Positions 1-7,842 of a stretch of 64,000 bases of DNA are shown piece after piece. The stretch's first letter is position 1. Every line of letters starts with the position of its first letter. The stretch lies in contig JBBDWK010000046.1 in the NCBI GenBank assembly GCA_040902885.1, positions 1 through 64,000 of the forward strand, written 5' to 3'. Under the pieces are notes generated by a model. The model worked only from the letters and a program-made list of their open reading frames with translations. It searched no databases and was not told where the DNA came from. The translations under genes were made by a program, and so were the position numbers. Source of the DNA: JBBDWK01 sp040902885 (GTDB lineage: Bacteria; Acidobacteriota; Terriglobia; Bryobacterales; Bryobacteraceae).

Positions 1-50
1 CCCAAACATAACAGTGCTCTTTTGCTTTGTCAATACCTAACGTAGTAATA

Positions 51-1184
51 TTAGGTTCTTGCGCCCGGCACTACCGCTCGCCCGTTGCAGATTTCCTCGT
101 AATAACGCTCGTATTGTGGAATGATGCGCGTGGTGGCAAAGCGCGATACCGCCTTCTCGCGTGCCGCACGGGCCATCCGGAGATGGAGGCCGTCATCGGT
201 GAGGAGCTGGACGACGCAGTCCGAGAGCGCGTCTATTTCGCCCGGCGCCCGCATAAAGCCATCCGCCCCGTCCGTTATCAGCTCCGGCACGCCCCCCACG
301 CACGTCGCAACCGGCGGCACGCCGCAGGCCATTGCCTCGAGCGCCACCAGACCGAAGCTCTCCATGTCGCTCGGCATCAGCAGGACGTCCGCTTTGGGGA
401 TGAGACGCTCTACATGGTTCTGTTTGCCCATGAAGGAGACGTACCGCTCCACGCCCAATTCCCGGGCGAGGTGCTCGGCGGGACTGCGCTCGGGACCGTC
501 GCCCACCATCAATAAACGGGCCGGTACGCTGCGCCGGACAGCGGCCAGTATGCGCACACAGTCCAGAACCCGCTTCACCGGCCGGAAATTGGAGAGGTGA
601 ATCAGAACCTTCTCCCCGCCGCCGCTCCTGGTCTCATCCGGACGGTAAAGATCGCAGTTCACGAAGTTGTGGATCACGCGAATCTCGTTGCGCGTCCCGA
701 AGACCCGTACGGTCTCGCGTCGCAGGTTCTCGCTGATCGCGGTCACGCCGTCGGACTGCTCAATCGAAAATTTGGTGATGGGAAAGTAGGAGCGTTCGGC
801 GCCCACCAGCGTGATATCGGTTCCATGCAGCGTGGTGATGAACGGCAGGCGGCGCCGCTCCGCCATCATCTGCCGCGCAAGCAGCGCCGAAATGGAGTGT
901 GGAATGGCGTAGTGCACGTGCAGCAGGTCGAGGTTGTAGCCCTCCGCCACTTCCGCCATGCGGGAGGACAGCGCGAGCGAATACGGCGGATACTGAAAAA
1001 GCGGGTAGGTGGAAACTTCCACCTCATGGTAATGGATTCGGGGCAGATCCGGGTCCAGCCGAATGGGATTGGAGTACGTGATGAAATGGACGTCGTGCCC
1101 GCGCTGTGCCAGCTCCAGACCGAGTTCTGTCGCTACGATCCCGCTGCCGCCGTAAGTGGGATAGCAGGTGATGCCAATCTTCAC
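51..1184 (-). CDS. bshA: N-acetyl-alpha-D-glucosaminyl L-malate synthase BshA
   Basis: This is a GT4 glycosyltransferase of 377 residues, predicted to transfer GlcNAc from UDP-GlcNAc to L-malate in the first step of bacillithiol synthesis. The N terminus KIGITCYPTYGGSG is the typical BshA glycine loop, and the C-terminal half has the GT4 nucleotide-sugar motif in SDMESFGLVALEAMACG. I chose the GTG at 1184 because it starts the family N terminus (V/MKIGI) and lies 4 bases after the stop of the upstream glycosidase gene. An ATG ten codons earlier would overlap that gene. The arrangement implies translational coupling. No bshB or bshC is in the window. The assignment is strong by family signature. 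Confidence 0.93.
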   Translation of the reverse strand: MKIGITCYPTYGGSGIVATELGLELAQRGHDVHFITYSNPIRLDPDLPRIHYHEVEVSTYPLFQYPPYSLALSSRMAEVAEGYNLDLLHVHYAIPHSISALLARQMMAERRRLPFITTLHGTDITLVGAERSYFPITKFSIEQSDGVTAISENLRRETVRVFGTRNEIRVIHNFVNCDLYRPDETRSGGGEKVLIHLSNFRPVKRVLDCVRILAAVRRSVPARLLMVGDGPERSPAEHLARELGVERYVSFMGKQNHVERLIPKADVLLMPSDMESFGLVALEAMACGVPPVATCVGGVPELITDGADGFMRAPGEIDALSDCVVQLLTDDGLHLRMARAAREKAVSRFATTRIIPQYERYYEEICNGRAVVPGART

Positions 1185-1188
1185 AGGA

Positions 1189-2178
1189 TCACCGTAGCAT
1201 GCTTGCTTCGGCAAGCCCGATCTGCCCCTTAAGGTTCTCGTCCGGCGAGGGCGCGGCGCCCCCTCCGTACCAGACGCGAATGCGCCCGTTCTCCATCAGC
1301 ACGGACGGGTCGCATACCACCTTGCCGTTCCATTCTTCCCTGCCGGCCAGCGCCAGTCCGAGCTTGCGCCAGTGGACGCCGTCTTCCGACCGCGCCAGCC
1401 CGAGCCGCCGGTGCTCGCGGCGGTCGCGGCCGGTGTACAGCATCCAATAGAAGCCGTCCGAAGCCCAGACGGCCGGCTCTCCGAGCCCCAATTCGTCGAA
1501 GCCGCCCGCTTCGCCCAGCTCCAGAATCGGGTTGGCGCGCAGCTTCTCCCAGCGGACGCCGTCGCGCGACCGCGCCACTCCCAGCCGCTGCCTTCGCGCG
1601 CGGTCCTGGCCCAGATAATACATATAGAGCGAATCGCCCGTGTGGATTACATAAGGATCGGCCACGCCACGTTCGTCCCAGCTCCCACGCGGGCCGGTGA
1701 GCAGCACCGGCTCCGAGCGGCGTTCCCACTCCACGGCGTCGGCCGACCGCGCCAGTCCCAACCGCGGCTTCTCCCTCGGGCCGGCATGGTACCAGTAGAG
1801 GAACTCGTCATCCTTCCACAGCAGGCTTCCGTTGGCGGCGATGTAATGGCCTTCCCAGGTGTCCTTGCGAGGGGAGAGCACTTTGCCGCGCTTCTCCCAG
1901 TGCAGGCCGTCGGCGGAGGTAGCCAAACCCGTGTGCCACGTTTGCCCGTCGAAGCCCGAGTAGAGATTGAAGTAGATATTGCCGCTCTTCACCACTGAAG
2001 GGTTCAGGACGTCCACCGAATCCCACTCGCCGGCCACGCCGCGTCCGATGAGCGGATCGGGATGGGACTCAAAACGATAAGCGGCCGCTTGGGCGGGATT
2101 CTCCGTCCGAGGCAGGGAAAAATCGGCGTATCCGCCGCACGACGCCAGCAGGACGCACAGCCCGAGGGACAGGCCCAA
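1189..2178 (-). CDS. Beta-propeller glycosidase-like lipoprotein (GH43/GH32 superfamily fold)
   Basis: The 329-residue protein starts with a hydrophobic segment ending in a lipobox-like LLASC, so it is probably an outer or periplasmic lipoprotein. The body holds about five repeats of the form G-L-A-x-S-x-D-G-x-x-W (for example GLATSADGLHWEK, GVARSRDGVRWEK and GLARSEDGVHWRK). This is the blade pattern of five-bladed propeller glycoside hydrolases such as GH43, GH32 and GH130. Asp residues in NPSVV, ADPYV and CDPSVL contexts may be catalytic or structural, but I cannot fix a substrate. It lies 19 bases after the sensor kinase gene and 4 bases before the bshA start, so the three probably form one transcript. 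Confidence 0.75.
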   Translation of the reverse strand: MGLSLGLCVLLASCGGYADFSLPRTENPAQAAAYRFESHPDPLIGRGVAGEWDSVDVLNPSVVKSGNIYFNLYSGFDGQTWHTGLATSADGLHWEKRGKVLSPRKDTWEGHYIAANGSLLWKDDEFLYWYHAGPREKPRLGLARSADAVEWERRSEPVLLTGPRGSWDERGVADPYVIHTGDSLYMYYLGQDRARRQRLGVARSRDGVRWEKLRANPILELGEAGGFDELGLGEPAVWASDGFYWMLYTGRDRREHRRLGLARSEDGVHWRKLGLALAGREEWNGKVVCDPSVLMENGRIRVWYGGGAAPSPDENLKGQIGLAEASMLR

Positions 2179-2197
2179 TGCCTTCGGGTGGCGCGGG

Positions 2198-3382
2198 CTA
2201 AGCAGGCAGCGGAATCCTCATTTTGAGACCGGCTCCCCGGCCCGGGCGCGATTCCAGCACCACATCGCCGCCCAGGGATCTTGCGCGCCGTTTCAGGCTC
2301 ACCGGCCCCAGACGCAGCAACTCGAGCTCGTCCAGAGTATAAGTTCCGCTGAAGTGAAATCCGGTTCCGTTGTCGTCCACCGAGATTTCGAGATTGCTGC
2401 CAACCTTTTCGAAAGCGACTGCAACACGGGTAGCCCGCGAGTGCTTCTGAACGTTGTTCAACGCCTCGCGGATCATTTGTAAAACATCGGCCGAAATCTC
2501 GGGCGCCACTTCGATGGGCCTTTCGCCGCCGATAAAGGTCACCGGGATGCCGCACTCCTTCTGGAACGTGTCCACCAGACGCCGCGTGGAGACAGTCAGG
2601 CTGCCGCCTTCGTCGTCGGCCGGCCGCATACTGCGCACGAAGGCGCGCAACTCGCGAAGCTGCGTGATGGAGATCTCCTGCAGTTGCTGGAGTTCGGCCA
2701 TGCCCGCATCCCGGTCGCGCTCCAGCAGCTTGCGCAAGACCACCAGCCGCATCTGGAAGCTGATCAGGCACTGCAACGGACCATCGTGGAAATCGTCGGC
2801 AATCCGCTGCCGCTCGGCGTCGCGCGCTTTGTCGGCTTGTTTGCGAGCGACCTCCGCATCCAGCCGCAGCCCCTCGATCCCGTGATCGAGCCGCCGCTTC
2901 TGGACGGCTGAAACACAGGCGAACAGGCCGCCAATTGCGGCTGTGCGCTGGAGCGAAGCCAGCTCCGGGCCGGGCATGGCCAGGAGGATGGCGGCTGAAA
3001 TCACCACCACTCCGATTACGTCCTTCGCCCGGTGCAGGGCAACCGCCGAGCAAAGCACATACAGAAAGTAGATGGAGGGGAACCACAGGGTCGGGTCCAC
3101 CTCTCCCGCCGCAAGGACAACAAAGAACAACGTGTCCAGGAAGAGGCTGAGCACGCCGAAGATCCCGGCGTGCGAATTTTTCTTCCGGGCCGCGAAGATT
3201 CCGAAGCCCACGAAACCTGCCAGCACGGACGTGATAACAGGATTAACGGCGGACGAAAGTCCGATTGCAAGCGCAGTCAGACCCAGGAGGACTCGCACGC
3301 TGGACAGCGCACGGCTCGGTGGAATCCGCTCGACAAGAGCCGCAAAGCTCCGGCTCTCACGCGTAATCGTCTCTTCCAGCAT
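2198..3382 (-). CDS. Membrane sensor histidine kinase, NarL/DesK type
   Basis: The protein has 394 residues. Residues about 28-160 hold several hydrophobic segments, predicted to be a membrane sensor region without a large loop. A coiled stretch leads to the HisKA_3 phosphoacceptor motif around His199 (DDFHDGPLQ). The HATPase domain follows, with an N-box at EALNNVQKHS (about 307-316), DNGTGF near 340 and a C-terminal GRGAGLKM box. This class phosphorylates NarL-type response regulators, but none is adjacent, so the kinase is an orphan. It is the first gene of a probable operon with the beta-propeller protein and bshA. The ATG at 3382 follows TCTACT by 5 bases, and no Shine-Dalgarno is evident. 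Confidence 0.85.
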   Translation of the reverse strand: MLEETITRESRSFAALVERIPPSRALSSVRVLLGLTALAIGLSSAVNPVITSVLAGFVGFGIFAARKKNSHAGIFGVLSLFLDTLFFVVLAAGEVDPTLWFPSIYFLYVLCSAVALHRAKDVIGVVVISAAILLAMPGPELASLQRTAAIGGLFACVSAVQKRRLDHGIEGLRLDAEVARKQADKARDAERQRIADDFHDGPLQCLISFQMRLVVLRKLLERDRDAGMAELQQLQEISITQLRELRAFVRSMRPADDEGGSLTVSTRRLVDTFQKECGIPVTFIGGERPIEVAPEISADVLQMIREALNNVQKHSRATRVAVAFEKVGSNLEISVDDNGTGFHFSGTYTLDELELLRLGPVSLKRRARSLGGDVVLESRPGRGAGLKMRIPLPA

Positions 3383-3475
3383 GAATGAGTAGAGTGGAAT
3401 CGGTTGCCCTCCTCCACTCCCTTCCTTGGGCTGAATGATATCACGGCTTCTAATTTGTCTGGGTACTAGGTCGTA

Positions 3476-4072
3476 CTACGGGCGGCGGTAGAGGTACAGC
3501 GTGTGGCTTCGGCCTTCGCCGTCGTCGTCAATGCTCTCAACCTTTTCGGCCGTCCACCCGCTGAATTCGAAATCGTGCGACACGATGCGCGTGCCCTTCT
3601 TGAGCTGCTTTTCCAGCATGGGGCGAATCTTGTCGTTGGACATTGGAAGCAGGTAAACGCTGACCAGATCCGCCGAGCTGTAATCCTGCCTCAGAATGTC
3701 TCCGTTGACAATCCTCGCGGTCTTCTGCAGATTGAGGCCGCGGATCTTGTCCATGCTCTGCTTGTGGAGATCCTTGTCGATCTCGATGCCGGTGGCATCG
3801 GCGTGGAATTTCTGGGCGGCCATGATGACAATCCTTCCGTCGCCGCTTCCCAGATCGAACATCTTTTCTCCGGCCTTCAAGCCGCCCAGCTTGAGCATGC
3901 GCTCGACGACTGTTTCCGGCGTCGGGTAGAAGGGGGCCAATTTTTCGACTTCGCCTTCCTTCTGGGCGAAAGCCGCCGCGCCAACGAGCACGCACAGCGC
4001 CAGCCGCGCGGCCGCGCGGCCTCCCGCTGCAAACAACTCTTTACGTTTCCAGGATGGATTTCGTCCCGTCAT
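3476..4072 (-). CDS. SAM-dependent methyltransferase with N-terminal signal peptide
   Basis: The 198-residue protein has a Rossmann methyltransferase core with motif I as FDLGSGDGRI, an acidic ribose-binding residue at GIEIDKD and a motif-II-like NGDILRQD. The fold resembles the small class I, Dot1-like methyltransferases preceded by a YPTPETVV segment. Before the core, residues 1-36 read as a basic stretch, a hydrophobic helix and an AFAQ cleavage-like site, which would send the enzyme out of the cytoplasm. The ATG at 4072 is preceded by AGGA at a normal distance, so the signal peptide is not an artefact of choosing a start too far upstream. The substrate is unknown. Confidence 0.8.
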   Translation of the reverse strand: MTGRNPSWKRKELFAAGGRAAARLALCVLVGAAAFAQKEGEVEKLAPFYPTPETVVERMLKLGGLKAGEKMFDLGSGDGRIVIMAAQKFHADATGIEIDKDLHKQSMDKIRGLNLQKTARIVNGDILRQDYSSADLVSVYLLPMSNDKIRPMLEKQLKKGTRIVSHDFEFSGWTAEKVESIDDDGEGRSHTLYLYRRP

Positions 4073-4129
4073 ATAATCCTCGCTGACTTTGAGGCCCCGG
4101 ACCTCCGATGCCCGGCGCTTCGCATTAAT

Positions 4130-4516
4130 TTAATTAGTGATCTGGTGTGAGGTGCTCTGGTCGCGGATGGGCAGGTACGTCTTCTCCCACGCCCGGTGCG
4201 CCGGATGATCCACATAACGGTCCGCGGCGGCCTTGTCCTCGAACTCGATCACAAAAGCGTCCGTGTAGCCTTCGCCCTGAACCTTGGTGGCCTTGATCCA
4301 CACGTTCTTGATTCCCGGAATTTCGGCGCCCATCTTCTTGACCCCTTCGAGCGCAGCCTTCCGTGCCTCGGGCGTCGAGTCCGCCTTCCACCGGATGGTT
4401 ACCACGTGCACGATCGAGGCGGGGTTTCCGGCCGCCAGAAGCAGGCCGGCGCCAGTCAAACCGCAAGACAGGACGGCCGCCCAAAAAATTCTTCTGGTGT
4501 TTAGCCTCTTCATCAT
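4130..4516 (-). CDS. Dabb (stress-responsive A/B barrel) domain protein with signal/anchor
   Basis: The 128-residue protein opens with a basic stretch and one hydrophobic helix (about residues 8-30). A ferredoxin-like Dabb domain follows: IVHVVTIRWKADST, then helix A, IPGIKNVWIK, DAFVIEFEDKAAADRYVDHPAH, ending near residue 120. Dabb proteins are small dimeric barrels of mostly unknown function. I chose the first of two adjacent ATGs (4516) because GGAG stands about 10 bases upstream; an in-frame ATG at 4570 would overlap the preceding gene. It starts 5 bases after the stop of the upstream membrane protein gene and is probably cotranscribed with it. Confidence 0.75.
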   Translation of the reverse strand: MMKRLNTRRIFWAAVLSCGLTGAGLLLAAGNPASIVHVVTIRWKADSTPEARKAALEGVKKMGAEIPGIKNVWIKATKVQGEGYTDAFVIEFEDKAAADRYVDHPAHRAWEKTYLPIRDQSTSHQITN

Positions 4517-4521
4517 TACTT

Positions 4522-4923
4522 TTAATCTCCTTGACGATTGCTCGTCGTATTGTCGCTGGAAGGACGGCACCTGCGCAATCCGCTCCAGTATTCGCTGACG
4601 ATTATAGAGTTCGCGGGGTTACCCGAAAGGTACTTCAGTCCTACGTCTCCGATCAGTTGGCATGGATCGTCCGGAAGACGGTCGCGCAATGCGGACACGT
4701 CCTGGGATGCCGTGTACGACACGCCGCGAACCTCGTACGAATAGTACACGGTATCGTCGCGGAAGTCGATGATATCGCCGGAGCCATTGAGGCCCGTGCG
4801 TTCCAGGGCTTCGCGCCGGCGCTGTTCGCGCCTGCCCGGAACTTCGCGATTCCGCGACCAGAAGTGAATCCCGGCACTAACAGCCAGGGCGGCAAAGAGC
4901 AGGATCGCGAGCCACAGTGACAT
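4522..4923 (-). CDS. Small membrane-anchored protein, DUF3592-like
   Basis: The protein has 133 residues. Residues 3-20 form one transmembrane helix, followed by a strongly basic stretch (RREQRRREALER) and a short beta-rich segment with VYYSYEVRGVSYTASQDVSAL, which resembles DUF3592-type extracytoplasmic domains. A Cys-containing turn (DDPCQ) is followed by YLSGNPANSIIVSEYWSGL, a pattern reminiscent of the Y-P-x-N-P-x-x-A-V motif in that family. The function is unknown. The gene is followed within 5 bases by the Dabb gene. The assignment rests on pattern only. Confidence 0.6.
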   Translation of the reverse strand: MSLWLAILLFAALAVSAGIHFWSRNREVPGRREQRRREALERTGLNGSGDIIDFRDDTVYYSYEVRGVSYTASQDVSALRDRLPDDPCQLIGDVGLKYLSGNPANSIIVSEYWSGLRRCRPSSDNTTSNRQGD

Positions 4924-4955
4924 ATGACGGCACGCTTCTCATGTCGGCCTCCAGA

Positions 4956-5618
4956 CTACGTGCCTACCGGGGTCTCCTGGAAAACTTTGGCCCAATCCTT
5001 CAGAAATTGATCCAGGCCCTTGTCGGTCAGCGGATGGTTGAACAGCATATCCAACACCTTGAACGGCAGGGTGCCGATGTGCGCTCCGGCTCGCGCGGCT
5101 TCCACCACATGCAGCGGAGAGCGCAACGAAGCGGCGAGAACCTGGGTCGCGTAACCGTAATTCCGGTAAATGAGAGTTATATCGCGGATCAGGTCCATGC
5201 CCGTAGCGCCGATATCGTCCAGCCGTCCCACAAACGGGCTGACGATGTATGCGCCCGCCTTGGCCGCCAGCAGCGCCTGGCCCGGCGTAAAGCAGAGCGT
5301 CACGTTGACCCTTATGCCCTCGCGGCTCAAGATGCTGGTGGCGCGAATGCCATCCCGCGTCAGCGGGCACTTCACTACCACGTTCTTGTGAATTCGAGCG
5401 AGATCGCGGCCTTCCCGGACCATTTCATCGGCGCCGGTGGCCACCACCTCGGCGCTGATATCTCCATCCACAATCTCGCAGATCATGCGGATCTGGTCGG
5501 CGATGGGCCGGCCCTCCTTGGCGATCAGCGACGGATTCGTGGTCACGCCATCGAGAATGCCCCAGCTTGCGCCCTTTTTGAGCTCGTCCAGACTGGCGGT
5601 ATCCAGAAAAAACTTCAT
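4956..5618 (-). CDS. fsa: Fructose-6-phosphate aldolase / small transaldolase
   Basis: This 220-residue protein belongs to the short transaldolase (TalC/Fsa) family. The N terminus MKFFLDTA, the GVTTNPSL motif and the Schiff-base Lys83 in VVVKCPLT are diagnostic. NVTLCFT and YIVSPFVGRLDD follow in the right order. It would interconvert or cleave sugar phosphates in the non-oxidative pentose phosphate part of central metabolism. Whether it is a true transaldolase or an aldolase cannot be settled by eye. I chose the ATG at 5618, with the purine-rich AGGACGAGGACA upstream, because it gives the family N terminus; a longer frame reaches 5717. Confidence 0.92.
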   Translation of the reverse strand: MKFFLDTASLDELKKGASWGILDGVTTNPSLIAKEGRPIADQIRMICEIVDGDISAEVVATGADEMVREGRDLARIHKNVVVKCPLTRDGIRATSILSREGIRVNVTLCFTPGQALLAAKAGAYIVSPFVGRLDDIGATGMDLIRDITLIYRNYGYATQVLAASLRSPLHVVEAARAGAHIGTLPFKVLDMLFNHPLTDKGLDQFLKDWAKVFQETPVGT

Positions 5619-5694
5619 TGTCCCTCGTCCTCTCGCTAGATATTCTTGCACTTCCCAGGGTATTCTTCCACTCGGAGACAGCCCAGCCTGTACC

Positions 5695-6450
5695 TTATAC
5701 GCACACTTCGTTCTCAATAGCGCCGACGCCCTGGACCTCGACGCGCACCACCGAGCCGGGGCGCATCGGACCGACGCCGGCGGGTGTCCCGGTGGCGATG
5801 AGGTCGCCCGGCTCGAGCGTCATCACCTGCGTGATAAAGGCCAGAATTGTGCTGATCGGGAAGATCATGTCGCGCACGGAGGCGTCCTGTTTCAACTCGC
5901 CGTCCAGGTACGTACGCACGCGGACCGCGTCGAAGTCCACGTCCTCGCGCCGCACGATCCACGGCCCGGCCGGGCAGAAAGTGTCGAAGCCCTTGCCGCG
6001 CGTGAACTGCACGTCCTTGCGCTGCAAGTCCCGCGCCGTCACGTCGTTGATGCAGGTGTAGCCGAGGATGAATTTTTCGGCTTCCTCGGGCGCGACGAAC
6101 CTGGCCCGAGTCCCGATCACCACGCCCAGCTCCCCTTCATAGTTCACGTTTTCGGAAAGCTTCGGATAAATGATGCGGTCTCCGGTGGCGATCAGCGCCG
6201 AGGGCGGCTTCAGAAAGATCATCGGCTCGAGAGGCACCGGGTTGTTCAGCTCTTTGGCATGATCCACGTAGTTGCGGCCCACGCAAACGATCTTCGAGGG
6301 GGCGATAGGGGCGAGCAGCCGGACGGCGTTCAATGAGCGGGCCTTGCCGCGTTGGGTTGAAAACAGGGACTCCGTTTCATACACCGTCTCGCCATCCACG
6401 AGACCGCATTGAACAGCGCCGCTACTTTGAAAACGTATGATTTTATCCAT
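5695..6450 (-). CDS. Fumarylacetoacetate hydrolase family protein
   Basis: The 251-residue protein has the FAH C-terminal fold. It includes KIVCVGRNYVDHAKE, the metal-binding carboxylates in NYEGELGVVIG, the INDVTARDLQ segment and a terminal DLIATGTPAGVG. Such enzymes hydrolyse or decarboxylate beta-diketo acids or 2-hydroxyhepta-dienedioates in aromatic and sugar-acid catabolism with Mg or Mn. The exact substrate cannot be read from sequence. It is transcribed divergently from the sulfatase. It lies upstream of the fsa gene with a 76-base gap and could be cotranscribed with it. Confidence 0.9.
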   Translation of the reverse strand: MDKIIRFQSSGAVQCGLVDGETVYETESLFSTQRGKARSLNAVRLLAPIAPSKIVCVGRNYVDHAKELNNPVPLEPMIFLKPPSALIATGDRIIYPKLSENVNYEGELGVVIGTRARFVAPEEAEKFILGYTCINDVTARDLQRKDVQFTRGKGFDTFCPAGPWIVRREDVDFDAVRVRTYLDGELKQDASVRDMIFPISTILAFITQVMTLEPGDLIATGTPAGVGPMRPGSVVRVEVQGVGAIENEVCV

Positions 6451-6528
6451 AAAGTCGTTTCTCGAGGGTGAATCCCGATAATACTACGGAGGTTGCAAAA
6501 GCCGGTTCGACGGATGAGGATAGTCGGG

Positions 6529-7839
6529 ATGAGACTTGCCGTGGTTGAACTTTGCGTGGCCGCACTTTGCCTGGCTGCCGGGGCGTTCGCTCAGCAGAAG
6601 CCCAATGTGGTCGTCTTTCTTACCGACGACATGGGTTACGCGGACACGGGCCCGTTTGGCGCGAAGGACATTCGCACGCCGCACATCGACCGGCTGGCGC
6701 GCGAGGGCGTCCGGCTGACCAACAGTTACTCCAACGGGCCGGTCTGCACCCCCACGCGCGCGGGACTGATGACCGGGCGCTATCAGCAGCGCGTGGGTCT
6801 CGAGTGGGCGCTGGTGCCCGCCGACAAGGGCAAAGGCCTGCCGGAGAGCGAGACCACCATCGCGCGCATGCTGAAGGGCAACGGTTACGCGACGGCAATT
6901 TTTGGCAAGTGGCACCTGGGCGGCGAACCCGAGTTCAACCCGCGCGTGCACGGCTTCGACAAGTTTTTCGGGATCACCGGCGGCAACACGGACATGTACT
7001 CCCACGAGAACCGCTTCGGCACGCACGATCTGTGGGAGGACACGGAGAAAGTCGGCAAGACCGGATACCTGACGGAAATGCTGGCGGATCGGGCCGTCGA
7101 GTGGATCGGCGAGCATTCGCGCGAGCCGTTCTTCCTCTACGTTCCCTTCAACGCGGTCCATTGGCCTTTTCAGGCCGCCGGCCGGCCCAACGATGTCCGC
7201 AATCCGCAGACGTGGTACGACGGAACGCGTCCGAAGGATTACGCTCCGATGCTCGAAGCCATGGACGCCGCCGTGGGGCGCGTACTGGCGGCGCTCGACA
7301 AGCACGGTTTGGCGCAGAACACGCTGGTGATCTTCACGAACGACAATGGCGGCGAGCGGCTCTCCGACAACAGACCGCTGTTCCATCACAAGGCGACGCT
7401 CTGGGAAGGCGGCATCCGCGTGCCGTCCATCGTGCGTTTTCCGGGGCGGCTGCCAGCCGGAAAGGTCTCCAACCAGGTGACCATGACCATGGACTTTGCC
7501 GCCTCGATTCTGGCCGCTACGGGCGTCGAAGCGCCGGCAGACCGGAAGCTGGACGGCGTAAATGTGCTGCCCGTGCTCAGCGGGAAGCAGGCGCCGGTGG
7601 AGCGAACGCTGTTCTGGCGCATCGACCGGGGCGACCGCAAGCAAAAAGCGGTGCGCCAGGGCAACTGGAAGTACCTGCGCGACGGCGCAATCGAGATGCT
7701 GTTCGACCTGGACCGCGACGTCTCCGAGCGGGCCGACATCTCCTTCCGGCATCCCGAGAAACTGGCGGCGCTGCGGAATGCCATGCGGGAGTGGGAAGAG
7801 GAACTGCAGCGCACGCCGCCCACGTTCGTGGTGAAGTAA
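6529..7839 (+). CDS. Secreted sulfatase (arylsulfatase family)
   Basis: The 436-residue protein begins with a signal peptide ending AGAFAQ. It has the alkaline-phosphatase-fold metal site VVFLTDDMG (Asp33/Asp34) and the formylglycine motif CTPTR with Cys73, followed by AGLMTGR. The second sulfatase signature appears as GYATAIFGKWHLG. A Cys-type motif needs a formylglycine-generating enzyme, which is not in the window. The product should desulfate sugars or aryl esters in the periplasm or outside. ATG 6529 has GAGGA 8 bases upstream; ATG 6514 and TTG 6493 are in-frame alternatives that only lengthen the signal region. It converges on the TolC-like gene with 3 bases between the stops. Confidence 0.92.
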   Translation: MRLAVVELCVAALCLAAGAFAQQKPNVVVFLTDDMGYADTGPFGAKDIRTPHIDRLAREGVRLTNSYSNGPVCTPTRAGLMTGRYQQRVGLEWALVPADKGKGLPESETTIARMLKGNGYATAIFGKWHLGGEPEFNPRVHGFDKFFGITGGNTDMYSHENRFGTHDLWEDTEKVGKTGYLTEMLADRAVEWIGEHSREPFFLYVPFNAVHWPFQAAGRPNDVRNPQTWYDGTRPKDYAPMLEAMDAAVGRVLAALDKHGLAQNTLVIFTNDNGGERLSDNRPLFHHKATLWEGGIRVPSIVRFPGRLPAGKVSNQVTMTMDFAASILAATGVEAPADRKLDGVNVLPVLSGKQAPVERTLFWRIDRGDRKQKAVRQGNWKYLRDGAIEMLFDLDRDVSERADISFRHPEKLAALRNAMREWEEELQRTPPTFVVK

Positions 7840-7842
7840 CCG

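Noticed and set aside
1..50. Possible terminator after bshA (CCTAA and TTAGG arms)
   Set aside because: The stem is only 5 AT-rich base pairs with a 10-base loop, too weak to claim.
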